The notes under the pieces were generated by a model. It saw only the letters and a list, made by a program, of their open reading frames with translations, was not told the origin of the DNA and ran no database searches. Positions 33,244-40,210 of a stretch of DNA of 46,975 nucleotides are shown here, piece by piece. The stretch comes from DASSCW01 sp036556695. GTDB lineage: Bacteria; Chloroflexota; Limnocylindria; QHBO01. Position 1 is the first letter of the stretch, and every line of letters starts with the position of its first letter. A program made the position numbers and the translations under genes. The stretch spans positions 1 to 46,975 of the forward strand of contig DATBIY010000121.1 in assembly GCA_036556695.1 (NCBI GenBank), in the 5' to 3' direction.

Positions 33244-35358
33244 TCAGGCCTCTTCGCGGCGGGGCGGCTCAAGCGGGACGACGTTGTCGGGGTACTTGAT
33301 GCGGCTGTGGTACATGCCCAGCAGCTGCTGGACGAAGGCCTCCTTGATCTGGCTGATGTTCTTCAGCGTCAGCTCGGCGTCGTCCAGCTGCCCGTCCTCG
33401 ACGCGGGCATCGACGATGCGGTCCACCATGGCGCGAATGGACGCCTCGTCCTTGTCATCCAGCGAACGGACCGATGCCTCCACGCCATCGGACAGCATGA
33501 GGATTGCCGCTTCCCGGCTCTGTGGCTTGGGACCCGGATAGCGGTACAGGTCCTTCGGGACCAGCTCCCCGTTACCGCCCACCTCGCGCAGCGCCTTGCC
33601 GTAGAAATAGCTCATCACGCTGGTGCCGTGGTGCTGCGGGATGAAGGCAATGATCTGCACCGGCAGGCCGTGCTCGTACCCCAGATCGATCCCGTCCCGG
33701 ATGTGGCTGCTGATGATCCGGGCGCTGACCTCGGCCGACAGCTCGTCGTGGATGTTGTGCGCGCCGGCCTGGTTCTCGATGAAGGCCAGCGGGTTCTTCA
33801 TCTTGCCGATGTCGTGGTAGTAGGCGGCGACGCGTGCCAGCAGCGGATCGGCGCCGATGGTCTCCGCCGCGCGCTCGGCCAGGTTGCCGACCATGACGCT
33901 GTGGTGGTAGGTGCCCGGCGTCTCGAGCAGCAGCCGCCGCAGCAGGCGCGAGCTGGGGTTCGCCAGCTCGAGCAGCTGGAACACGGTCATGATGCCGAAC
34001 AGGTTGCCGATGACCGCGAACGAGCCCACGGCCAGCACCACGGACAGCGCGGCGTTCACCGATCCGGCCGCCACGCCCTGGACCATGCTCGTCACGTCGC
34101 GCTGCTCCAGCAGGTTGAAGGCAAGCAGCACCGCGATGTTGGTGACGCCCAGCACCAGCCCGGCGCGCAGGAAGGCGTTCAGCCGCTCCGCGCGGACGAT
34201 GGTGCTCAGGGCAGCCACGCCTCCCGCCAGGGTGTAGACCGCCGGCTCCAGGTTGTTGCTGTTCATCACGCCCGCGAGCACCGCAAGGCTGACGGCCATG
34301 GCGCCGCCCGCGGCGCCGTCGAGCAGGATGCCGCACAGCAGGACCGTGGCGGCGGTGGGCACCACGTAGGCCCACAACGTGCGGTCGGCGGCGATCCGCA
34401 TGGCAATGGCCGTAACCAGCAGCGCCAGGGCGAACAGCAGCAGCGAGCGATTGCGGAACCAGATCTGCGGCTCGAAGCGCCACAGGAAGCTCACCAGCAG
34501 GCTTGCCACCAGCAGCGCCACCAGCGCGTTGCCTGCCAGGGTCGAGGCCTCGATGCGTGGCTGGGTCAGGCCGAGCGCCTCCAGCGTCTCGAGCTGCACG
34601 ACGGTCACGACCTCGCCGCGGCGCACGATGGTCTCGCCCTGCTGCACCTCGATCACCACGTCGCTGACCGCGTCGCGCGCTGCCTGGCGAGCGGCTGCGG
34701 TCTCCTCCTCGGAGACGGTGAAGTTGGCCGCGACATAGTCCTCGGCCAAGTCGCCGGCCAGTGCACGGTCGGCCTGCGACAGGTCGTTGGTGATGTTGTT
34801 GCGAAGCTGCTCCCTCGCGTCGGTCACCGCGTCGCTGTGAATCTCGCCGGACTGCACCTCCTCCAGCACCATGGCGCCAGCCCCGGCGATGCGCTGCCAG
34901 ATCCCCAGCGACATGCCGGCGATGTAATCCACCTGCTCCTCGGTGAGCTGCGGCGCGATGCGTTTCAGCTCCGATGCCACCGCCTCCGGCGTCAGCTCCT
35001 CGGTCTCGCGCCGCTCCAGCGTGCGCTCGATGCCATCGGCCACTGCCTGGTAGGCGCTCAGCTGCTGCTCACGGATGTCGGCCAGCGGCGCGATCGGGAC
35101 GTAGGCCGTCGGCACCGCGTCGGCAGCCTCTTCGCGTGCAGCCGTGGTCCGCGACTCGGACACGAAGCTCTTGCTGATCGGGGCTGTTATCTCGGACTGC
35201 GCCACGTCGCCGACGTTCAGGCTGGCGCCGCCGCTGACTCGGAAGGTAAGGATGCCCCACAGCAGCGCGGTAAGGATCCCGGTGACGATCAGCGCCCGGG
35301 CCCACGGGCCGCGGCCGCCACCGCCCTCGGTCTCCGCCAGCGTGCGGGGAATGAACAC
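33244..35358 (-). CDS. pgpH: 7TMR-HD family c-di-AMP phosphodiesterase
   Basis: A 704-residue membrane protein of the PgpH/YqfF family, expected to degrade cyclic di-AMP. One membrane helix (about 25-42) is followed by a large extracytoplasmic 7TMR-HDED domain to about 265, a set of seven helices (about 270-460), and a cytoplasmic HD domain: HHSVMVGNLAERAAETIG near 485, AYYHDIGKMKNP near 508, and IPQHHGTSVMSYF near 570. The GTG start at 35358 lies 2 bp after the yqeY stop. It is in the order rpsU-yqeY-pgpH-ybeY known from Firmicutes and Chloroflexota. Confidence 0.95.
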   Translation of the reverse strand: MFIPRTLAETEGGGGRGPWARALIVTGILTALLWGILTFRVSGGASLNVGDVAQSEITAPISKSFVSESRTTAAREEAADAVPTAYVPIAPLADIREQQLSAYQAVADGIERTLERRETEELTPEAVASELKRIAPQLTEEQVDYIAGMSLGIWQRIAGAGAMVLEEVQSGEIHSDAVTDAREQLRNNITNDLSQADRALAGDLAEDYVAANFTVSEEETAAARQAARDAVSDVVIEVQQGETIVRRGEVVTVVQLETLEALGLTQPRIEASTLAGNALVALLVASLLVSFLWRFEPQIWFRNRSLLLFALALLVTAIAMRIAADRTLWAYVVPTAATVLLCGILLDGAAGGAMAVSLAVLAGVMNSNNLEPAVYTLAGGVAALSTIVRAERLNAFLRAGLVLGVTNIAVLLAFNLLEQRDVTSMVQGVAAGSVNAALSVVLAVGSFAVIGNLFGIMTVFQLLELANPSSRLLRRLLLETPGTYHHSVMVGNLAERAAETIGADPLLARVAAYYHDIGKMKNPLAFIENQAGAHNIHDELSAEVSARIISSHIRDGIDLGYEHGLPVQIIAFIPQHHGTSVMSYFYGKALREVGGNGELVPKDLYRYPGPKPQSREAAILMLSDGVEASVRSLDDKDEASIRAMVDRIVDARVEDGQLDDAELTLKNISQIKEAFVQQLLGMYHSRIKYPDNVVPLEPPRREEA

Positions 35359-35360
35359 GC

Positions 35361-35807
35361 CTACCCGCCCAGCTTCTGGCGCACCAGCTCGGCAACGGCC
35401 TTGCCGTCGGCGCGCCCCTTGGTCTGTGGCGTGACGCGGCCCATGACCTTGCCTATGTCGGCCGGCGAGCTGGCGCCGGTCTCGGCGATGGCGGCACGCA
35501 CCAGCTCCTCCAGCTCGGCTGCGGACAGCGGCTGCGGGAGGAACTCGCTGATGATGGCCGACTCCTCTTCCTCAACCTGCACCATGGCGTCGCGGCCGGC
35601 GGCCTTGAAGTGCTCAATCGACTCGCGGCGCAGCTTCATCTGCTTCGACAGGACGTCGATGACGTCCTCGTCGGTCAGGTCGCGGCCCAGCTCGATGCGG
35701 CGGTTCTGGAAGGCGGCCATGGCCATGCGCAGCGTGCCCACGCGCCGGATGTCGCGCGCGAGCATGGCCTCACGCATGGCGGCCTCGATCCGCTCCTGGA
35801 GGGTCAT
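35361..35807 (-). CDS. yqeY: GatB/YqeY domain protein
   Basis: A 148-residue cytosolic protein of the YqeY family, related to the tRNA-binding tail of the GatB amidotransferase subunit; its role is not settled. MTLQERIEAAMREAMLARD opens it, VEEEESAIISEFLPQPLSAAE near residue 76 and DIGKVMGRVTPQTKGRADGKAV near 117 are the family blocks. It lies 87 bp after rpsU and 2 bp before pgpH, so it is probably part of that transcript. No strong ribosome site is seen. Confidence 0.93.
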   Translation of the reverse strand: MTLQERIEAAMREAMLARDIRRVGTLRMAMAAFQNRRIELGRDLTDEDVIDVLSKQMKLRRESIEHFKAAGRDAMVQVEEEESAIISEFLPQPLSAAELEELVRAAIAETGASSPADIGKVMGRVTPQTKGRADGKAVAELVRQKLGG

Positions 35808-35894
35808 CGGCTGTGCTGTGCGGGCGTCATCGGTCTGGTCATCGGTTCGTCACCGTTTCGACCGGGCCCGCAGGATGGGTGAGCGTCTGGCGAA

Positions 35895-36071
35895 TTACGC
35901 GCGGGAAGCCTTTCGCTTCTTTGCTTCCTTGCGCTTGCGCTTCACGCTGGGCTTCTCGTAATGCTCGCGGCGCCGTGCCTCAGCCAGGATCCCGGATTGC
36001 TGGATCTTCTTGTTGAAGCGGCGCAGCGCGCTCTCGAACGTCTCGTTCTCGCCCACGCGGACCTCTGCCAA
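35895..36071 (-). CDS. rpsU: 30S ribosomal protein S21
   Basis: A 58-residue basic protein of the small ribosomal subunit. EVRVGENETFESALRRFNKKIQQSG is the S21 signature and the tail KPSVKRKRKEAKKRKASRA is typical. The open frame extends upstream to 36128, but the TTG at 36071 is preferred: GAGGAGG lies 8 bases before it, and it gives the normal S21 length and N-terminus. A good promoter (TTGACC-17-TAGACT) and a small leader hairpin lie upstream. The weak TTG start may help to set its output. Confidence 0.93.
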   Translation of the reverse strand: MAEVRVGENETFESALRRFNKKIQQSGILAEARRREHYEKPSVKRKRKEAKKRKASRA

Positions 36072-36089
36072 ACGTCTCGCCTCCTCTCT

Positions 36090-36110
36090 GCCGAGAAAAT
36101 TGCGCTCGGC
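36090..36110 (-). promoter_or_regulatory. Hairpin in the rpsU leader
   Basis: GCCGAG (36090-36095) and CTCGGC (36105-36110) form a 6-bp stem with a 9-base AT-rich loop, just upstream of the GAGGAGG site. It may be a protein-binding or stability element for autoregulation. Confidence 0.4.
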
Positions 36111-36136
36111 TTCTCGCCGGGCGCACAAGCCCGCGG

Positions 36137-36165
36137 AGTCTATCAGCGGGGGTGCGCAGGGTCAA
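36137..36165 (-). promoter_or_regulatory. Sigma70 promoter of rpsU
   Basis: On the minus strand TTGACC (36165-36160), a 17-bp spacer and TAGACT (36142-36137). Predicted start near 36130, leader about 59 nt. Confidence 0.65.
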
Positions 36166-36175
36166 CGCGGCGCGG

Positions 36176-36526
36176 TCACCCCGGCGGCCAGGCCATGGAG
36201 CGGCCGGCGAGCAGGTGAAAGTGGACGTGGAACACGCTCTGCCCGGCGTCCGGCCCGACGTTGGTCACGATCCGGTAGCCACCCACCCCGGCTTCGGCGG
36301 CGAGATCGCGCAGCGTGCCGAAGAGCGCCGCCAGCAGCGGGCCATCCTGGTCCGTCAGCTCGGCGGCCGAGGCGATGTGACGTCGCGGGATGGCCAAGAG
36401 GTGGGTCGGCGCCTTGGGGTTGATATCCCGGAAGACGACGACCTGGTCGTCGGAGCGCACGATCTCCGCGGGGATCTCGCCTGCGGCGATCCTGCAGAAG
36501 AGGCAGTCGGCGTCGTGATCGGCCAT
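36176..36526 (-). CDS. HIT family protein (histidine triad)
   Basis: A 116-residue nucleotide hydrolase or transferase of the HINT branch. DCLFCRIAAGEIPAEIV opens it (the first two Cys may bind zinc), FRDINPKAPTHLLAIPRRH is the central block, and HVHFHLL near residue 99 is the histidine triad. A TAGGCT hexamer using the rsmE stop codon lies 6 bases before the ATG, so a leaderless transcript is possible. It follows rsmE by 9 bp, and the run prmA-rsmE-HIT is likely also one operon. Confidence 0.94.
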   Translation of the reverse strand: MADHDADCLFCRIAAGEIPAEIVRSDDQVVVFRDINPKAPTHLLAIPRRHIASAAELTDQDGPLLAALFGTLRDLAAEAGVGGYRIVTNVGPDAGQSVFHVHFHLLAGRSMAWPPG

Positions 36527-36532
36527 CGGCGC

Positions 36533-36538
36533 AGCCTA
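36533..36538 (-). promoter_or_regulatory. -10 hexamer TAGGCT built on the rsmE stop codon
   Basis: The TAG stop of rsmE begins TAGGCT; six bases later is the HIT ATG. TGGCCA 17 bp upstream is a partial -35 match. Confidence 0.4.
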
Positions 36539-37225
36539 GGCGAAGTCGCCGGTCTTGGCCAGAACGACGGCGGCGGCCGCAACCGCCACCGTCTCGGAGC
36601 GCAGGATGCGCGGCCCCAGCCCGGCCAGCGTCGCCCCCGCCCGCACGGCGGCAGCCACCTCGTCGGGCGTGAAGCCTCCCTCGGGGCCGATGACCAGGCT
36701 GGCCGGCGGCTCCAGGTCGGACAGCCGCTGCCCGTCGTGCCGCTCATGCAGCAGGACCGATGAAGGGCTGAGCACCCCCGCCAGCGTCACCGGCTCGTGC
36801 ACCGGCGGCACGATTCCGCGCTCGGACTGCTCGGCGGCTTCGCGTGCCACTGCGCGCAGCCGCTCCAGCTTCCGCGGGGAGAGGTCGCGGGCCACGCAGC
36901 GCTCGGTGACGATCAGCCGGAACTCGGCGACGCCCACCTCCGTGCCGTGGCGGATCACCGGCTCCAGGTGGTCGCCGCGCAGCAGCGCCTGCCAGACGCT
37001 GAGCCGATGGCGTGGCTCGCCGCCCGCCGGGCCGCGCGATTCGACCAGGCACTCGCCGTGGTGGAGGCGGACCGAGGCCGCCTGCCCGCTGCCGTCCAGC
37101 AGGACGAGGTGGTCGCCGTCACGCAGCCGCAGGACGCGGGTCACCTGGTGGGCGATCTCCTTGGGCAGCGGGAAGCGATCGCCGGCCAGCGCCTGCGGCG
37201 TCACGAAGAAGCGGTGCACCGTCAC
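36536..37225 (-). CDS. rsmE: 16S rRNA (uracil-1498-N3)-methyltransferase
   Basis: A 229-residue SPOUT methyltransferase that uses S-adenosylmethionine to modify U1498 of 16S rRNA. VHRFFV opens it, HQVTRVLRLRDGDHLVLLDG near residue 26 is the PUA-like domain, and the SAM knot appears as SLVIGPEGGFTPDE near 175 and LGPRILRSETVAVAA near 203. The GTG at 37225 overlaps the prmA stop (GTGA); the open frame 27 bases further upstream is not used by the family. Confidence 0.94.
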   Translation of the reverse strand: MTVHRFFVTPQALAGDRFPLPKEIAHQVTRVLRLRDGDHLVLLDGSGQAASVRLHHGECLVESRGPAGGEPRHRLSVWQALLRGDHLEPVIRHGTEVGVAEFRLIVTERCVARDLSPRKLERLRAVAREAAEQSERGIVPPVHEPVTLAGVLSPSSVLLHERHDGQRLSDLEPPASLVIGPEGGFTPDEVAAAVRAGATLAGLGPRILRSETVAVAAAAVVLAKTGDFA

Positions 37226-38127
37226 GCGCGCACCATGCGCAGCGAGGCCCACTCGCCGTCATCCACCCGCTCGACCAGTGCGAAGCCGTCAGTGAGGAGC
37301 GCGGCCAGCACCTCGTCCGCCCGCTCGGCGATGATGCCGCTGGCCAGCAGCGTCCCGCCGGACGCCGTATGGGCCGCCAGCGGCGCGGCCAGCTCGACCA
37401 GCACCACCGCCATTAGGTTGGCCAGCACCAACGGATACGGCTCGGCCGATGCCGCGCCCAGGGTGCCGGCCCGGGCATTGATGCGGCCGGCCATGCCGTT
37501 GCGCACCGCGTTCGCCAGTGTGGCCTCGACCGCCACCGGATCGGTGTCCAGGGCTTCGACCTGGCGGGCGCCGAGCGCAAGCGCGGCAATCCCCAGGATG
37601 CCCGACCCGCTGCCCACGTCCAGGACCCGCGAAGGTATCGGCTCCAGGCGCTGCAGGAGCTGCAGGCAGCCGCGAGTGGTGGGATGCAGGCCGGTGCCGA
37701 AGGCCATACCGGGATCCAGCCGCAGCACCACGTCGCCGGCGGCGGGCTCCGGCTCGAGCCACGACGGCACGACCAGCAGGCGGCCGATGCGCTGCGGCGC
37801 GTAGCCGGCCTTCCAGCCCTCGATCCAGTCGCGCTCGTCGACGTGGCGCACCCGCAGCTCGCTCACCGGACGCAGGCCGAAGGCCTGGAGGTGCCACAGC
37901 GCGCGCTCGGTGGCCTCCACGGCGGCGGGGGCAGCGGCGTCATCGGGCAGGTGGGCGGTCAGCTCGTACGGCGCGTCGGGGTCTTCGCGCACCGCCAGCT
38001 CGTCCGCCGGGTCGCGGATCAGCCTGGTGGGCCGCACGGCGGCGCCGTGGCCCAGCCGCCCGAGGATCTCGCTGACGGCCTCGATCGCCTCGGCATCGGC
38101 TTCGACGGTCAGCTCCAGCCAGCGCAT
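37222..38127 (-). CDS. prmA: Ribosomal protein L11 methyltransferase
   Basis: A 301-residue enzyme that methylates ribosomal protein L11. MRWLELTVEADAEAIEAVSE is the N-terminal substrate-recognition domain; DPGMAFGTGLHPTTRGCLQ near residue 139 and VLDVGSGSGILGIAALALGA near 168 are the linker and SAM motif I, and LVLANLMAVVLVELA near 235 replaces the usual NILA block. It lies 20 bp after dnaJ and is coupled to rsmE by a 4-base overlap. Confidence 0.94.
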   Translation of the reverse strand: MRWLELTVEADAEAIEAVSEILGRLGHGAAVRPTRLIRDPADELAVREDPDAPYELTAHLPDDAAAPAAVEATERALWHLQAFGLRPVSELRVRHVDERDWIEGWKAGYAPQRIGRLLVVPSWLEPEPAAGDVVLRLDPGMAFGTGLHPTTRGCLQLLQRLEPIPSRVLDVGSGSGILGIAALALGARQVEALDTDPVAVEATLANAVRNGMAGRINARAGTLGAASAEPYPLVLANLMAVVLVELAAPLAAHTASGGTLLASGIIAERADEVLAALLTDGFALVERVDDGEWASLRMVRA

Positions 38128-38147
38128 GGCGCTGCCCTGCCCCGAGC

Positions 38148-39278
38148 TCAGCTGAAGATGTCGCGCAGGCGGTCGAACAGGCTCGCGCCGCTGCCCTTGG
38201 GCAGCACAGCCGGGCCGCTGACCTCGTTCAGCTGCTTGAGCAGCTCGCGCTCCTGCTTCGAGACCTTCTCCGGCACGACCACGGTGACGATCACGCGCAG
38301 GTCGCCGCGGCCGCTGCCGCGCAGCCGGGGCACGCCGCGCCCCTTGAGCCGCACCTCGGTGCCGGACTGGGTGCCAGGCGGAATCTCGACCGGTTCGCTG
38401 CCCTCGATGGTGGGCACCTCCAGCGTCGCGCCCAGCGCGGCCTGCGGGAAGGTGACGGCCAGCTCGTGGTACAGCTCGGTGCCGCGGCGGATGAGCTGCG
38501 GATGGTCACGCACCGTGACGACCACGTACAGGTCGCCGGGCGGCCCCCCACGCGGACCGGACTCGCCCTGGCCCTCGAGCGCGATGCGCTGCCCGGAGTC
38601 GATCCCCGCCGGCACGGTGACCTGCAGCTTCCGCTCCTGCCGAACGCGACCGTCGCCGCGGCAGTTGTGGCAAGGCGTGGCGATGATCCGCCCCTCGCCG
38701 TTGCAGCGCGGGCAGGCGGTGATGTTGACCATCTGGCCCAGGATCGTCTGGCTCACCCGCCGGCGCTCACCGCTCCCGTTGCATTCCGGGCAGGTCTCCG
38801 GCTCGGTGCCGGGCTCGCCGCCGGAGCCCGCGCACACGTCGCAGGTCACTAGGGTTGGGAAGGTGATCTCCTTGGTGACGCCGGACATCGCCTCGGCGAA
38901 GTCGATGGCCAGGTCGTAGCGCAGGTCCGCGCCGGCCACCACGCGCCGGCGGCCACGGGTGCCGGTGGGCGAGCCGCCGAAGAAGGCGTCGAAGATGTCG
39001 CCGAACGGCCCGAATCCGCCGCCGAAGCCCTCGAAGTCGCCACCGGCCGCACCGCCGACGCCGGCGTGGCCGAACATGTCGTAGGCGCTGCGCCGCTGCC
39101 GGTCGGACAGGACGCGGTACGCCTCGTTCAGCTCCTTGAAGCGCTGCTCGGCACCATCGCTGTTGTCGACGTCGGGGTGATGGCGCTGCGCAGCGCGGCG
39201 GAATGCGCGCTTGATCTCCTCCTCGGAGGCATCGCGCGGCACGCCCAGGATCTCGTAGTAGTCGCGCTTGATCGCCAT
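38148..39278 (-). CDS. dnaJ: Chaperone protein DnaJ
   Basis: A 376-residue type I Hsp40 that feeds clients to DnaK. The J domain (residues 1-70) contains the HPD motif in RHHPDVDN; a Gly/Phe-rich part follows; four zinc repeats CDVCAGSG, CPECNGSG, CPRCNGEG and CHNCRGDG occur between about 145 and 205; the C-terminal substrate domains end in FDRLRDIFS. ATG 39278 gives the normal N-terminus; the frame is open upstream only by chance. A TATAAT hexamer 9 bases before the ATG and a CIRCE operator indicate a near-leaderless, HrcA-controlled heat-shock gene. Confidence 0.97.
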   Translation of the reverse strand: MAIKRDYYEILGVPRDASEEEIKRAFRRAAQRHHPDVDNSDGAEQRFKELNEAYRVLSDRQRRSAYDMFGHAGVGGAAGGDFEGFGGGFGPFGDIFDAFFGGSPTGTRGRRRVVAGADLRYDLAIDFAEAMSGVTKEITFPTLVTCDVCAGSGGEPGTEPETCPECNGSGERRRVSQTILGQMVNITACPRCNGEGRIIATPCHNCRGDGRVRQERKLQVTVPAGIDSGQRIALEGQGESGPRGGPPGDLYVVVTVRDHPQLIRRGTELYHELAVTFPQAALGATLEVPTIEGSEPVEIPPGTQSGTEVRLKGRGVPRLRGSGRGDLRVIVTVVVPEKVSKQERELLKQLNEVSGPAVLPKGSGASLFDRLRDIFS

Positions 39279-39287
39279 CGGCCGGCG

Positions 39288-39293
39288 ATTATA
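39288..39293 (-). promoter_or_regulatory. -10 hexamer TATAAT for dnaJ
   Basis: A consensus TATAAT on the minus strand, followed by 9 bases and the ATG; +1 falls about 3 nt before the start codon. CIRCE lies immediately upstream and covers the -35 zone. Confidence 0.7.
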
Positions 39294-39297
39294 CAAA

Positions 39298-39324
39298 TTG
39301 GCACTCTGCGGTTCAGAGTGCCAG
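39298..39324. promoter_or_regulatory. CIRCE element (HrcA operator)
   Basis: TTGGCACTC (39298-39306), nine bases, GAGTGCCAG (39316-39324). It matches the CIRCE consensus (TTAGCACTC-N9-GAGTGCTAA) at the conserved GCACTC/GAGTGC arms with the right spacing. Established target of the HrcA repressor; here it overlaps the -35 region of dnaJ. Confidence 0.92.
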
Positions 39325-39438
39325 CTATTCGCGCTCGGGCGCGGCCCTCTCTCCGTTGCCCGACTCCCCTCGACGTGCGGAATGTCGCGCGCCGGCAGCA
39401 TTCCGTAGGTTCGAGGCCCGACTGCCGAAATGATGCTG

Positions 39439-39542
39439 GGAGTAGCGTTAAGTGACTCGAAACCCGTCACCAGGCGCGCGCCGAGCGTGAATTGCCCGCG
39501 CCGCGGGCCCCAATCGCCCTCCGAGCGACCTAACGCTACTCC
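39439..39542. repeat. 104-bp element with perfect 12-bp terminal inverted repeats
   Basis: GGAGTAGCGTTA (39439-39450) and TAACGCTACTCC (39531-39542) are perfect complements. Inside lie GTGAC/GTCAC (39452-39470), the palindrome GGCGCGCGCC (39473-39482) and CCCGC/GCGGG (39495-39507). This fits a branched RNA closed by a 12-bp helix, or a MITE-like remnant; no target-site duplication is seen. Confidence 0.55.
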
Positions 39543-39554
39543 GGAGCGCATACC

Positions 39555-39654
39555 GCAAGTCGGCGGCCCCCCGCAAGTCGGCGGGCCCTGCAAGTCGGCG
39601 GCCCCCGCAAGTCGGCGGGCCCTGCAAGTCGGCGGCCCCGCAAGGCGGCGGCCC
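39555..39654. repeat. Six tandem copies of a 15-18-bp GC-rich unit
   Basis: Units begin at 39555, 39573, 39590, 39607, 39624 and 39640; the core is GCAAGTCGGCGG followed by a variable run of G, C and T. The last copy is degenerate (GCAAGGCGGCGG). The array starts 12 bp after the inverted-repeat element and ends 22 bp from the Imm5-like stop codon. Confidence 0.85.
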
Positions 39655-39676
39655 GCAACCGGAACCGTCAGCACCG

Positions 39677-40192
39677 TCAGCAGTCGAAGACGAACCAGCA
39701 CAGCTCGTTGCGCAGCCGCTGGTCGTCGAGCACCAGGTCGCGGATCGCTTCGGGCAGCTGCGCACGCTGCCAGCGGCATTCCTCGCGGCCGGCCTCTGCG
39801 CCGCGCGCGGCGCCCGCCGCTGCCTGCACCGCCCGGATTGCATAGGCCGCGGCACCCAATTCGTGCGCTGCCACGTGGCCCACCGCCGCCGCCTGTCCGG
39901 CGGCATAGGCCGCATGTCGGGGCGCCCCGCGAAGATTCCTGGCAGCGGCGTTGGCGTGGCCACCCGCCGCCCGAGCGTCCCACCACGACACCTCTCCCCG
40001 CGCCCAGGCTCGTCCCAGCTCAATTGCCCGGCGCGGGCGATCGTCGTCGGGACGCGTGCGCTCGAAGAGCGGCAGCACGTGCTGCGCGCAGTCGGCTGCC
40101 CACACGGCAAGGAGGTGATGGTCCTCGTCGCTCAGCATTCCGCCGCGGCGCAGGGTGATGAACCGCGGATCGCGGACCTTGGGCAGGATCAT
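39677..40192 (-). CDS. Putative immunity protein (Imm5-like)
   Basis: A 171-residue, alanine- and histidine-rich helical protein. MLSDEDHHLLAVWAADCAQHVLPLFE, then RPDDDRPRRAIELGRAWARG and AAGQAAAVGHVAAHELGAAAYAI are the blocks seen in proteins annotated as putative immunity protein. The C-terminus RWQRAQLPEAIRDLVLDDQR is also typical. Despite the family name, no toxin gene is nearby, so its role here is open. It follows the membrane-protein gene at 40211 by 18 bp and may be cotranscribed. An internal ATG at residue 19 (MLSDEDH) is an alternative start. Confidence 0.75.
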   Translation of the reverse strand: MILPKVRDPRFITLRRGGMLSDEDHHLLAVWAADCAQHVLPLFERTRPDDDRPRRAIELGRAWARGEVSWWDARAAGGHANAAARNLRGAPRHAAYAAGQAAAVGHVAAHELGAAAYAIRAVQAAAGAARGAEAGREECRWQRAQLPEAIRDLVLDDQRLRNELCWFVFDC

Positions 40193-40210
40193 CGGGTCTG
40201 CCGCAGGAGA

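Larger units (their letters stand above)
39325..39676. other. Gene-free, repeat-rich region between dnaJ and the Imm5-like gene
   Basis: No convincing coding sequence is present in these 352 bp. In order it holds a 7-bp inverted repeat CGGAATG/CATTCCG (39378-39405), a 104-bp element closed by 12-bp inverted repeats (39439-39542), and six tandem 15-18-bp repeats (39555-39654). A noncoding RNA gene or a small mobile relic are both possible. Confidence 0.7.

Noticed and set aside
39378..39425. tRNA or tmRNA 3' part because of GGTTCGAGGCC
   Set aside because: The flanking bases do not form a 5-bp T-stem, and no acceptor or anticodon arm can be drawn at the right distance on either strand.
39439..39542. 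Insertion sequence with terminal inverted repeats
   Set aside because: The interior of 80 bp has no transposase and no target-site duplication; at most a non-autonomous relic, so it is reported as a repeat or possible RNA.
39555..39654. CRISPR array
   Set aside because: Units are only 15-18 bp, directly adjacent and without unique spacers; there are no cas genes.
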